From assembly GCA_039933635.1 (NCBI GenBank), contig JBDTNQ010000007.1, positions 1-64,000 of the forward strand: a stretch of 64,000 nucleotides of DNA. The letters are read 5' to 3'. The position numbers were made by a program, and so were the translations under genes. Below are positions 8,272 through 16,575 of this stretch, piece after piece (position 1 is the stretch's first letter; every line of letters starts with the position of its first letter). The notes under the pieces are model-generated. The model did no database searches. It saw only the letters and a list, made by a program, of their open reading frames with translations, and was not told the DNA's origin. This DNA comes from JBDTNQ01 sp039933635 (GTDB lineage: Bacteria > Acidobacteriota > Vicinamibacteria > Vicinamibacterales > SCN-69-37).

Positions 8272-9887
8272 TGGCCGCGGGCTATCATGTTTCGTTGCCT
8301 GGCCGACGGTTCCTGACACGCGTAGCCTGCCGGTTCGCCCTGTGCTGCGCCGCGTTCGCGGTGGCGCTCCTGGCGATCAGCCCCGTGTCTCTGGCACAGA
8401 GCGCCACGTATCTGGTCTACACCCCGGAGGGCAAACGCACGCTGCCCTTTCGCGTCATCAACAATGTGGACATGGCCACGCTCGATCAGGTGGCGTCGCT
8501 CTTCGGCCTCACCGTGGCGCAGGACGCGCTCGTCGGCGGATTCACCGTGCGCGGCAAGGGTCAGACCATCCTGCTGATTCCGGGGCAGTCGTTCGCGTCC
8601 ATCGGCCCCGGCAAGATCGTGTCGCTGCCGGCTCCCGTGCAGCGCGACCGGAATATCTGGATCGTTCCAGTCGAATTCCTCTCGAAGGCGGTCGGTCCCG
8701 CGCAGAACATGCGCATCGACGTGCGGAAGGCCACGCACACGATTCTCGCGGGCGACGTGCGCCTGCCGCAGGTGTCGGCCCGGTTCGAACGGCAGGGGCC
8801 GAATGGTCGTCTGACGTTCGAGATCCAGCCCGCCACCCCGCACCGCATGGCCCGCAATGGCAATCGACTGACCCTGCGCTTCGAAGCCGTGGCGCTCGAG
8901 TGGAACCCGCCTGCCGCGATGGCCGCTGAGTTCGTCTCCGGGATCCGCGTGGACGGCACGTCGGTCCTGATCGATCTCGGTCCGGCGACTGCGGGTTATC
9001 GAGCTGACGATACGGACACCACGCATCTCCAGATCGATTTCCTCGCGCCGGCGCCCGTAGCGCCGCCGCCACCGCCACAACAACCGGCAGCCGTGCCCGC
9101 AGCGCCGCTGGCGCCCCAGCCGCCAATGCCTGGGCGCGGCCAGTCGCTCGAACTTCCTCCCCCGCCACGACCGGCCATCGACACCACGTCGGGCCTTCGC
9201 ACGGTGGTCATCGACCCGGGCCACGGGGGAGACGATGCGGGCGCGAAAGGCGCAAGAGGCACGACCGAGAAGGACTACGTCCTGCAGTTCGCGCGCAAGC
9301 TGAAAACCGCGATTGAGAGTCGCATCGGCCTGCGCGTGCTCCTCACACGCGACGCCGACGAGAACATCGCGCCCGATCGACGGGCCGCCCTCGCGAACAA
9401 CAACAAGGCCGACCTCTTCATCAGCCTGCACGCCAATGCCTCCGTGCGTCCGGCGGTGAACGGCATGCAGGTGCTGTCGCTGAAGTTGGACGACTACGCC
9501 GCGCAGATGGATCCAGCGGCCGCGGCGGACGTGCCGGTCTCCGTCCTCGGTGGCGGCACCCGCGCGATTGACGTGCTGCCCTGGGACACGGCACAGGTTG
9601 GGTTTACCGACGACTCCTCGAGTATTGCCACGATCCTGCGGCAACACCTGGCCGAGGCGAAGATCCCGCTGTTCAATCCAACGGCGTCACACATGCCGCT
9701 GCGGCCGCTGGTCGGCGTCAGCATGCCGGCAGTGCTCGTCGAGCTCGGCTTCCTCACCAACACGGCGGACGAACAAGCCCTGATCGCGAGCGATCGGCCG
9801 CAGCAGGTGATCGACGCCATCCTCGCGACCATCGGCGACATCCGCCGCGGTGTGCCGGCCGACGCCGCACCGAGACCGGATCGATGA
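8268..9887 (+). CDS. N-acetylmuramoyl-L-alanine amidase (Amidase_3) with N-terminal AMIN-type domains
   Basis: A 539-residue periplasmic cell-wall hydrolase that should cut the amide bond between muramic acid and the stem peptide. A signal peptide spans residues 1-44. Next comes a domain like the copper-amine-oxidase N-terminal fold (PEGKRTLPFRVINNVDM to about 135), an AMIN-like beta domain (about 135-260), and a proline-rich linker. The zinc-dependent Amidase_3 domain begins near 310 with VIDPGHGGDDAG; the family's later positions appear as SLHANAS and VELGFLTN. Start is GTG at 8268 or ATG at 8271. The stop overlaps the GerMN gene (ATGA). Amidase, GerMN and RNase PH in this order is a recurring bacterial neighbourhood. 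Confidence 0.95.
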   Translation: MMAAGYHVSLPGRRFLTRVACRFALCCAAFAVALLAISPVSLAQSATYLVYTPEGKRTLPFRVINNVDMATLDQVASLFGLTVAQDALVGGFTVRGKGQTILLIPGQSFASIGPGKIVSLPAPVQRDRNIWIVPVEFLSKAVGPAQNMRIDVRKATHTILAGDVRLPQVSARFERQGPNGRLTFEIQPATPHRMARNGNRLTLRFEAVALEWNPPAAMAAEFVSGIRVDGTSVLIDLGPATAGYRADDTDTTHLQIDFLAPAPVAPPPPPQQPAAVPAAPLAPQPPMPGRGQSLELPPPPRPAIDTTSGLRTVVIDPGHGGDDAGAKGARGTTEKDYVLQFARKLKTAIESRIGLRVLLTRDADENIAPDRRAALANNNKADLFISLHANASVRPAVNGMQVLSLKLDDYAAQMDPAAAADVPVSVLGGGTRAIDVLPWDTAQVGFTDDSSSIATILRQHLAEAKIPLFNPTASHMPLRPLVGVSMPAVLVELGFLTNTADEQALIASDRPQQVIDAILATIGDIRRGVPADAAPRPDR

Positions 9888-10537
9888 CTCTCGATCTCGA
9901 CCTGTACCCCGAAGGATCCGGCCCCACACCCGATCCCGTCCCGCCACGCCCGTCGCGCACACGCCTGTGGCTCGCCCTCATCGGCTGCCTCGTTGTGCTG
10001 GGCCTCGGCGTGTGGTTCGTCAGCAGCCGGCTTTCACGCTGGCTCAACTCGACGCCGTCCTCGGCTTCGCCGTCAGCGACGACCGGTGGCGGCGCCGCGG
10101 ACACCCGCCGGATTCAGGCGACGCTCTTCTACGTGTCCGCCGATGGCGCGGGCCTCGTCCCAGTCACGCACGACGTGGTCTTTGCCGCCACGCCCGCCGA
10201 ACAGGCGCGGCGTATCGTCGAAGCCCAGGTCGCGCCACCGCCCAATGAACGCGTCAGCGCCATTCCCAAGGGCACCACGGTCCGCGCGGTGTTTCTGACC
10301 AACGGGCATCAGGCATATGTCGACCTCGGAGGCGCGATTGCCTCGGGGCAAACGGGCGGATCGCTCGACGAAGCCCTGACGGTCTACGCGATCGTCAACG
10401 CCGTGATCACCAATCTTCCAGATATTACGGGGGTGCAAATCCTCGTGGACGGCAAGGAAGTGGACTCGCTCGCGGGACACCTGGACCTGCGCGAACCGCT
10501 TGGTAAAACAACGGACTGGTTTCAGAAAGGACCCTAG
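9884..10537 (+). CDS. GerMN domain-containing membrane-anchored protein
   Basis: A 217-residue protein with one N-terminal transmembrane helix (LWLALIGCLVVLGLGVWFV, residues 28-46), a Ser/Ala/Gly linker and a GerMN-like beta domain. That domain is named from Bacillus GerM and lipoprotein LpqB, and is thought to bind or regulate peptidoglycan enzymes. Family-like stretches are RIQATLFYVSADG, AYVDLGGAI and VYAIVNAVITNLPDITGVQILVDG. The organism need not sporulate. The gene overlaps the amidase by four bases and precedes rph, suggesting a role at the cell wall with the amidase. Confidence 0.88.
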   Translation: MTLDLDLYPEGSGPTPDPVPPRPSRTRLWLALIGCLVVLGLGVWFVSSRLSRWLNSTPSSASPSATTGGGAADTRRIQATLFYVSADGAGLVPVTHDVVFAATPAEQARRIVEAQVAPPPNERVSAIPKGTTVRAVFLTNGHQAYVDLGGAIASGQTGGSLDEALTVYAIVNAVITNLPDITGVQILVDGKEVDSLAGHLDLREPLGKTTDWFQKGP

Positions 10538-10544
10538 TTTTCAT

Positions 10545-11276
10545 ATGGCACGACAGGATGGACGGCCCGCCGACGCCGCGCGGCCAACGCGCATCACCCC
10601 GGACTTCACCATGCACGCCGAAGGCGCCGTGCTGATCGAGATCGGCCACACCAAGGTCATCTGCACCGCATCCGTGGAGGAACGCGTGCCGCCGTTTCTC
10701 CGCGGTTCCGGCAAGGGTTGGGTCACCGCGGAGTACGGCATGCTGCCTCGATCGACGACGACGAGGATGCAGCGGGAATCGTCGACCGGCAAGGTGGGTG
10801 GACGCACGCAGGAAATTCAGCGGCTGATCGGACGATCACTGCGGTCCGTCACCACGATGACGGAACTGGGCGAACGCACGATCTGGATCGATTGTGACGT
10901 CATCCAGGCGGACGGCGGCACGCGGACGGCAGCCATCACGGGCGGGTTCGTCGCGCTCGTGCTCGCGCTCGAAAAGCTGCGCGAGCGCGGCTCGCTGCCG
11001 CGCGTACCGGTCACCGACTATGTCGCCGCCACGAGCGTCGGCATCGTCGCCACGGTCCCCATGCTCGACCTGGCGTATGAGGAAGACTCGCGCGCCGACG
11101 TGGACATGAACGTCGTGAAGACGTCCGACGGACGCTTCATCGAGATTCAGGGCACCGCTGAAACAACGCCGTTCAAGCGGACTGAGCTCGACGAACTGCT
11201 CGCCCTCGCCGACAAGGGCATCCTCGCTCTGATGGCGAGTCAGCGTGAAGTGATCGGGAAGATTCTCAAGTACTAG
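10545..11276 (+). CDS. rph: Ribonuclease PH
   Basis: A 243-residue phosphate-dependent exoribonuclease that trims tRNA 3' ends, using phosphate to release nucleoside diphosphates. Family signatures are clear: GHTKVICTASVE near residue 30, GWVTAEYGMLPRST, GRTQEIQRLIGRSLR, WIDCDVIQADGGTRTA and the C-terminal EIQGTAETTPF. I chose the ATG at 10545, which matches the usual length; a GTG 15 codons upstream overlaps the GerMN gene. RdgB usually follows rph directly but here lies 3.7 kb away. Confidence 0.97.
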   Translation: MARQDGRPADAARPTRITPDFTMHAEGAVLIEIGHTKVICTASVEERVPPFLRGSGKGWVTAEYGMLPRSTTTRMQRESSTGKVGGRTQEIQRLIGRSLRSVTTMTELGERTIWIDCDVIQADGGTRTAAITGGFVALVLALEKLRERGSLPRVPVTDYVAATSVGIVATVPMLDLAYEEDSRADVDMNVVKTSDGRFIEIQGTAETTPFKRTELDELLALADKGILALMASQREVIGKILKY

Positions 11277-11305
11277 AATCGCCTTTCGACGCGCGGCCTT
11301 CGGCC

Positions 11306-11809
11306 TCAGAACGTCCGTCCCACCGTCACGTTGGCACGCCAGTGCAGTTCCCACCCGAGGCGGAACTCCGGCGCGAGGTACCAACCTCGGGCAGCCGGGA
11401 TGCGCGCACCGGCGCCCGCGGTAAACGTCCCCTCGTTCGAGGAGAAGGGACCGGTACCGACGCGCGTCATCATGTGCGTGACGCCGCCGCCGGCAATGAC
11501 GTACGGGCGAAGCACGGCAGGGCGTTCGGGTGGCAACAGATCGACGGTCAGGTTGCCGGTCAGAAACCAATCGCGATCACTCCCGGGACCTCGCATGTAG
11601 GTGAACTCAGGGCCAATCGCCAGACGAGGCGTGATGTAGCCCCTCGCACTTCCCTGCACGACTCCGTGCGGAATCGGACTGTCGTCCACGAACGAGGCGT
11701 ATCCGCCGCCGATCTCGGCCAACGCGCGAAGATTCGTGCCCTGCGCGGACACGGACGCCGCCCACATGAGCCCGATGCCTGCCGCCAGAACGGCCACTCT
11801 CCCGGTCAT
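11306..11809 (-). CDS. Outer-membrane beta-barrel protein
   Basis: A 167-residue exported protein with a signal peptide ending near AASVSAQ and alternating amphipathic strands typical of small 8-stranded barrels (ITPRLAIGPEFTYMRG, WYLAPEFRLGWELHW, and a C-terminal aromatic NVTVGRTF). The terminal Phe is the usual outer-membrane insertion signal. The start at 11809 has GGAGGG six bases upstream; the open frame runs further but that part is Arg-rich and looks non-coding. Function is probably structural or adhesive; no enzyme signature is seen. Confidence 0.85.
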   Translation of the reverse strand: MTGRVAVLAAGIGLMWAASVSAQGTNLRALAEIGGGYASFVDDSPIPHGVVQGSARGYITPRLAIGPEFTYMRGPGSDRDWFLTGNLTVDLLPPERPAVLRPYVIAGGGVTHMMTRVGTGPFSSNEGTFTAGAGARIPAARGWYLAPEFRLGWELHWRANVTVGRTF

Positions 11810-11877
11810 ATCAGCCCTCCACCGGAGAGTGCGCAAACGCACGGTCGAACGGCTCACGACGGCGCCACAAGCCGGGC

Positions 11878-12089
11878 ATGAACTGGCGCTTGACCATCGC
11901 GTCGAAGGCCATCGCCGAAGCAGACGTCGTCTGGGGCAGCGCCGCATTGGGATGGGAAGTCTCGATCACGATGGCGCACGCCGAGCGGCTCGGCCAGCTC
12001 GATCCACATCACACCGATCCGTTCGATCGGATGCTGATCGCACAGGCCCTCGCCGAACGCCCTACGGCGTGCCGATGGTGTGGACGTAG
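11878..12089 (+). pseudogene. Decayed VapC-type PIN-domain toxin
   Basis: One frame reads ASKAIAEADVVWGSAALGWEVSI and then LDPHHTDPFDRMLIAQALAER. This matches the middle and the catalytic-acid stretch (HHxDPFDRMLIAQA) of VapC PIN-domain ribonucleases, but the segment normally between them is missing. The typical C-terminal ending, here GVPMVWT plus stop, lies in another frame after a frameshift near 12060. The N-terminal catalytic Asp region and the antitoxin gene are absent. The relic sits alone between two opposite-strand genes. Confidence 0.72.
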
Positions 12090-12096
12090 CCGGGCC

Positions 12097-14838
12097 CTAC
12101 TTCATCGAGAAGTCGGTCCAGCAGTCGGTTGTCGGCGTCAGGAAGGGATCGTGGTCGTAGTCGTAGCGCGTGGACGACGATGCGCTCGGCGGCTCGCCGA
12201 CATCCGCCACGCCGGCGCCCCCCACCCGGCCGATTGCCGGGGCGCCTCTCACCCGCATCGCGCGCGGATCCAGCGTGTTCGCGATAGTCTCGCGCACGTC
12301 CTGCAGATGCCGCCGCGTCATCGTGTCGGTCACCGCCGGCAGCGCGCGCGCCACCTGCTGATCCACCGCCCGCAGTTCGCCCCTGAAGAGCGCGCGGACC
12401 TCGTCAGTGGACACCGCGGCGCCATTGAGGCGATTGTCAATCGTGTCGAGGTACACACGCTGCACGTTGCGGCGGTAGATATCGATAGCGGCCGCGGGCG
12501 TCGTGAGTTCGCGCCAGATACCCGCGCGCAGATCGGTCAGGAGCTGCAGCGGCGAGTACGCGGCCGGATCCACGGCCGATTGCTCCACCATGCGATCGAG
12601 CCTGGAGTTCTGGAGCAGCGCGTTCATCAGCGAGTTCTGCGCGATGCGGACGCGAGCCACGACGCCGGTGGGCTCGATCCGTCTCAGCAGGTCCGGCTGA
12701 ATGAGGAACGACGGCGTCGTGAACGCATTGTCGAGCAGGAACTGCACGGCGCCGGCCTGCTTCGCTTTGGGCACGGGCGTGAATCGCACGCCCGTCTGTC
12801 CGGAATACAACTCGCGGGAGTCCATGCCGCCGACGACGTTGGCCACGTGGCCCAGTTCGAGACGCCACTGCGTGACCACGCGCGTGTAGGCCTCGAACAA
12901 GTCGTCGTACGGCTCGGTCGCCCGCGCCGTCGCCGGAATCAGCAGCGTCGCGACGCGTCGGAGGTTCTTGAGGCCCAACGCGGTGGCACGGGTCGGGTCG
13001 CTGTCGCCCACGGCCTCGCGCTGTTCGCCCGGATCGAATGGGAACGGATCGCCTTCGGATTCCTCCGACGTCATGAAGCGCAACGTCGGGTTCTTTTCCT
13101 GCTCCCGCGCCCACGTGTCGAGCGTCGGCCGCTCGTCGTCGGCCGTTTTCGCGTTGCTGACCGGTGCATAGCCCCAGCGAATCGCGAACCGATCGTACGC
13201 GCCGATCTTCGGGATGAGGTCTTCGACGGCGATACCGTCCTCAGGCTGCGCCACGTAGTTGAAGCGCGCGTAGTCCATGATGCTCGGCGTGTGCCCGTTG
13301 AGCTTGACGAAGGCCTTGTCGCGCACCTGTTCGACCGTATAAAGCGAGCTGGCCTTCATGTTGTGGCGCAACCCAAGGGTATGCCCCAGTTCGTGCGCGA
13401 CGATGAACTCGATGAGCCGGCCCATCAGCGGATCCGGCAGCGGAAGCTTCTGCGCCTGCGGATCGAGTGCGCCCACCTGCGTGAAATACCACATGGCCGC
13501 GAGGTTCTGGACGTTGTGGTACAGCTGGATGTCCGCATCGAGAATCTCGCCGCTGCGCGGATCCGAGACGTGCGGCCCCGAGGCGTTTTCGGTGGTCGAC
13601 GGCAGCCAGCGGATGACCGAGTAGCGGACGTCTTCGGCGTCCCAGTCCGGATCCTCTTCCCTGGTCGGCGCGTCCTTCGCGACAATCGCGTGGCTGAAGC
13701 CGGCGGCCTCGAACGCGGGCTGCCAGTCTTCAACCGCCTTCTTGATCCACGGCACGAACTTCGTCGGCGTGGCGGGATCGACGTAGTAGACGATCGGCTT
13801 CACCGGGTCGGACAGGGCGGCACCGGGGTCTTTCTTTTCGAGGCGATACCGGTTGATGAACGCGCGCTGCACGGCACGCGGCTCCTCCCGGCTGTAGTCG
13901 TAGAGGGCATCGGCGAAGTACCCCACACGGCTGTCGTACAAACGCGGCGTCATCGGGTGCTCGGGCAGTTCCACGAGGCTGTGGAACAACACGATCGTGC
14001 CGCTGCTGCCGCGCATGCCTCCGCGGCCACGACCACCGCCTGGGGCGGCGTCCGCTGCCGCACCCGCGGTATACGTCTGCGTCACCTGCACGTTGATGTT
14101 CTGCGGAAACGACACGACCTTTTCGAGGTACGACCGCGACTGATCCATGCCGCGCGCCCCAAGGCTCTGACGCGGTGAGAACTCCGTAACCTCACTCAGA
14201 AAGAGGCTGGTCACATCGATCACAGGGTCGCCGTTGGGATTGGCCACGACCAGAGCGAAGGCGCGCACGATGGCGGGATTGTTCGAATCCGCGACGGCCT
14301 GCGCAATCGGCTTCGAGGGATCGGCCGTGACGTCGTAGTCGATGGTCTTCAGGAACACGCGCTGGTTGCTCAGTTCCCAGCGCACCACGCGCGAGGTCAC
14401 CGCCTGGCCGCCGTAACCGGCGCCCAGCGTGTTTCGCTTGATCTGGGTCACCCAGAGGAAGTCGCGCCCAAGCTGCGCCTTCGGAATCTCGAAGTAGATG
14501 TTGTCGCCGACCCGATGCACCTTGAAGATGCCCTCGTCGGTCTTGGCCTCCGCCAGCAGTTGCGCGTAGGTGCGTTGGGCGAAACCGCGTCCGCGACCGG
14601 TCGGCGCCTGCTGAGCGGGGGGCGTGGCGGGATTCGCCGCTGGCGCGGGGACGGGGGCCGGCGTCTCGGGTTCCTGCGGCGCCGGTGCGGGGTCCTGCGC
14701 GAAGATCGGCGAGTCGGGCGTGACAACGCCCTGCGACACTCCACGGACGATCTCCTGCGCCGACGCCCCGACAACCAGTGCGCTCACGCTGGCGACCGCC
14801 AGTAACCAGGTGGACGTCGCCCTGCTCTTCGACCTCAT
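12097..14838 (-). CDS. Zinc-dependent metalloprotease (DUF5117/DUF4953 family), secreted
   Basis: A 913-residue exported protein with a signal peptide (residues 1-28, ending VVGASA) and a Pro/Ala linker around 40-75. A long N-terminal beta region includes the DUF5118/DUF5117-like stretches FEIPKAQLGRDFLW and RVVRWELSNQRVFL. The catalytic part carries the metzincin-type zinc motif HELGHTLGLRH near residue 478. The family is common in Acidobacteria and Bacteroidetes as a periplasmic or secreted protease; natural substrates are unknown. A low-complexity Gly/Arg insert occurs near residues 265-285. Transcription is divergent from rdgB. Confidence 0.93.
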   Translation of the reverse strand: MRSKSRATSTWLLAVASVSALVVGASAQEIVRGVSQGVVTPDSPIFAQDPAPAPQEPETPAPVPAPAANPATPPAQQAPTGRGRGFAQRTYAQLLAEAKTDEGIFKVHRVGDNIYFEIPKAQLGRDFLWVTQIKRNTLGAGYGGQAVTSRVVRWELSNQRVFLKTIDYDVTADPSKPIAQAVADSNNPAIVRAFALVVANPNGDPVIDVTSLFLSEVTEFSPRQSLGARGMDQSRSYLEKVVSFPQNINVQVTQTYTAGAAADAAPGGGRGRGGMRGSSGTIVLFHSLVELPEHPMTPRLYDSRVGYFADALYDYSREEPRAVQRAFINRYRLEKKDPGAALSDPVKPIVYYVDPATPTKFVPWIKKAVEDWQPAFEAAGFSHAIVAKDAPTREEDPDWDAEDVRYSVIRWLPSTTENASGPHVSDPRSGEILDADIQLYHNVQNLAAMWYFTQVGALDPQAQKLPLPDPLMGRLIEFIVAHELGHTLGLRHNMKASSLYTVEQVRDKAFVKLNGHTPSIMDYARFNYVAQPEDGIAVEDLIPKIGAYDRFAIRWGYAPVSNAKTADDERPTLDTWAREQEKNPTLRFMTSEESEGDPFPFDPGEQREAVGDSDPTRATALGLKNLRRVATLLIPATARATEPYDDLFEAYTRVVTQWRLELGHVANVVGGMDSRELYSGQTGVRFTPVPKAKQAGAVQFLLDNAFTTPSFLIQPDLLRRIEPTGVVARVRIAQNSLMNALLQNSRLDRMVEQSAVDPAAYSPLQLLTDLRAGIWRELTTPAAAIDIYRRNVQRVYLDTIDNRLNGAAVSTDEVRALFRGELRAVDQQVARALPAVTDTMTRRHLQDVRETIANTLDPRAMRVRGAPAIGRVGGAGVADVGEPPSASSSTRYDYDHDPFLTPTTDCWTDFSMK

Positions 14839-14960
14839 GCACGCCTCCAGATGTCCGGGTAACCCCGAACGGGATTATACGACCGCGTCCGGACTCAGGA
14901 TTTCATACGACCGGCCAGGCCCCGTTGCTGCAGCCCCCGGCCGCCTGCCAGAATCGCCCG

Positions 14961-15581
14961 ATGTCTGTCGCCTGGCCGGTGATCCTGATCGCCACGACCA
15001 ACCGCGGGAAGATTCGAGAAATCACCCAGGCGCTGGCCGGACTGTCAGTGGACTGGCGCACCCTCTCCCAGCTTCCCGCGACGCCCGAGCCGGACGAAAC
15101 CGGCACCTCCTTCGCGGAGAACGCCCGGATCAAGGCCTGCGCCTACGCTGCCGCATCAGGACTGCCGACCGTCGCCGAAGACTCCGGCCTGGCCATCGAC
15201 GCGCTTCATGGCCGGCCCGGCGTGCTCAGCGCCCGATACCCAGGCGCGACCTACGCGGAGAAGTTCGCGGGACTCTACCGGGAGCTGACGCCACACCCAC
15301 GGCCCTGGCCGGCCCATTTCATCGCCGCGCTGGCGTTCGCCGTGCCGGATCCCGGCCCCCCGAGCGTGATCTATGAATGTGAAGGTGTCGTTAACGGCGA
15401 GATTGTTCCTGCGCCTCGCGGCTCGAGCGGCTTTGGCTACGACCCGATCTTCGCCTACACATCAGACGGTAGAACCGGCGGCGAGTTATCCGACGATGAG
15501 AAGCTCATGATCTCTCACCGCGGCCGGGCGTTTCGCCAGTTTCGGGAGTGGCTCGAAGGGGCTCAGACGCTCAGCGGCTGA
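14961..15581 (+). CDS. rdgB: XTP/dITP diphosphatase (RdgB/HAM1)
   Basis: A 206-residue nucleotide house-cleaning enzyme that hydrolyses dITP, XTP and ITP to monophosphates. The family signatures are the substrate loop ATTNRGKIREI near residue 12, the metal-site TSFAENARIKA, AEDSGLAIDAL, PGVLSARYPG, and FGYDPIF followed by LMISHRGRAFRQF. The start at 14961 gives the usual length. Its last 11 bases overlap the 3' end of the opposite-strand propeller gene. In many genomes it directly follows rph; here three genes and a relic lie between them. Confidence 0.96.
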   Translation: MSVAWPVILIATTNRGKIREITQALAGLSVDWRTLSQLPATPEPDETGTSFAENARIKACAYAAASGLPTVAEDSGLAIDALHGRPGVLSARYPGATYAEKFAGLYRELTPHPRPWPAHFIAALAFAVPDPGPPSVIYECEGVVNGEIVPAPRGSSGFGYDPIFAYTSDGRTGGELSDDEKLMISHRGRAFRQFREWLEGAQTLSG

Positions 15582-16536
15582 GTCGCGCGACGACGCCGGA
15601 GGGGATGTCGAGCGTGTAGATCGCCTGGACCTGCTTGGCATCGCTACCCGCCTCCGAGGTCGGGACGAGCACGAACGCGATCTTGCTGCCATCGGGTGAC
15701 CACCGGGGATCGATCGCATTCGCACCGGCCATGGCGACGGCAATCTTCTGATTGGTGCCGTCCACGTTCATCGTGAACAACTCGGCCGACCCATTCCGGG
15801 TGGTCACGAAGGCAATCTGCTTGCCGTCGGGCGACCAGGTCGGGCCCATCCCGTTCTGGGGATCAAAGGTCAGACGCCGCATGGCGCCCGTCGCGGGATC
15901 GAGGATCTGGACGTCCCGATTCATCTGAAACGCGATCTGCCGGCCGTCGGGTGAATATTGCGGCGCCCAGTTCGAGAACTCCGTCGTCAGCCGCTGCACG
16001 TCACTGCCATCCGCCTTCATCGTGTACAGGTCGGGACTCACGCGTCCGCCGCGGTCGGACGTGAACGCGATGCGCGATCCGTCCGGCGACCACGCCGGGG
16101 AGCGATCCTCCGCGGGATTGTTGGTCAACCGCCGGAGGCCTGTCTTGTTGCGGTTCATGACGTAGATCTCGACGTTGCCGTCGCGATCGGACTCGAACGC
16201 GATGTGCTGGCCGTCGGGCGAGATGGCCGGACTCCCCTCGTTCGCGTCACTGGCCTCCGTGAGGTTCTCGCGCGAGGAGCCGTCCGCTCGCATGGCGAAG
16301 ATGTCACCCTTGCGCGTCCCGATCTCCGCGGAGAACACCAGTGACTGGCCGTCCGGCGCCCAGCCCGGCGCGCCATCTCTGGCCGGTTCCCGTTCGCGAT
16401 ACCACCAGTAGCCGCCGAGGACGATCACCAGCAGCACCGCGACGGCTCCGCTGGTCATGCCCCATCGGAGTTGCATCTGGCGACGGAGCTGATCGGATGC
16501 GCGACGCTTCTGACTCCGGGGAGCGGACGACGACAT
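15571..16536 (-). CDS. Membrane-anchored TolB-like WD40/PD40 beta-propeller protein
   Basis: A 321-residue protein with one N-terminal transmembrane helix (AVAVLLVIVLGGYWWY, about residues 31-48) and six or so TolB/PD40 propeller repeats facing the periplasm. The repeats carry the hallmark SPDGxxIAF and WSPDG motifs (SPDGQHIAF, WSPDGSRIAF, SPDGRQIAF, WSPDGKQIAF, WSPDGSKIAF). Such propellers bind proteins rather than act as enzymes. It is not the canonical TolB of a tol-pal cluster, because no tol or pal gene adjoins it. Confidence 0.88.
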   Translation of the reverse strand: MSSSAPRSQKRRASDQLRRQMQLRWGMTSGAVAVLLVIVLGGYWWYREREPARDGAPGWAPDGQSLVFSAEIGTRKGDIFAMRADGSSRENLTEASDANEGSPAISPDGQHIAFESDRDGNVEIYVMNRNKTGLRRLTNNPAEDRSPAWSPDGSRIAFTSDRGGRVSPDLYTMKADGSDVQRLTTEFSNWAPQYSPDGRQIAFQMNRDVQILDPATGAMRRLTFDPQNGMGPTWSPDGKQIAFVTTRNGSAELFTMNVDGTNQKIAVAMAGANAIDPRWSPDGSKIAFVLVPTSEAGSDAKQVQAIYTLDIPSGVVARLSR

Positions 16537-16575
16537 GAGACAGGGACAGTCTACAGCTACGTGCGGGTCAGTTCG

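Noticed and set aside
8049..9647. - strand 532-codon frame
   Set aside because: It is antisense to the MFS and amidase genes and has typical complement-strand composition.
11263..11282. Short inverted repeat GATTCT/AGAATC at the end of rph
   Set aside because: Only six base pairs with an eight-base loop and no T run, so it is not strong enough to call a terminator.
12090..14178. Long + strand open frame (most of a 766-codon frame)
   Set aside because: It is antisense to the metalloprotease and rich in Arg, His and Val, as expected from the GC-rich complement. Only its first 70 codons (the VapC relic) look real.
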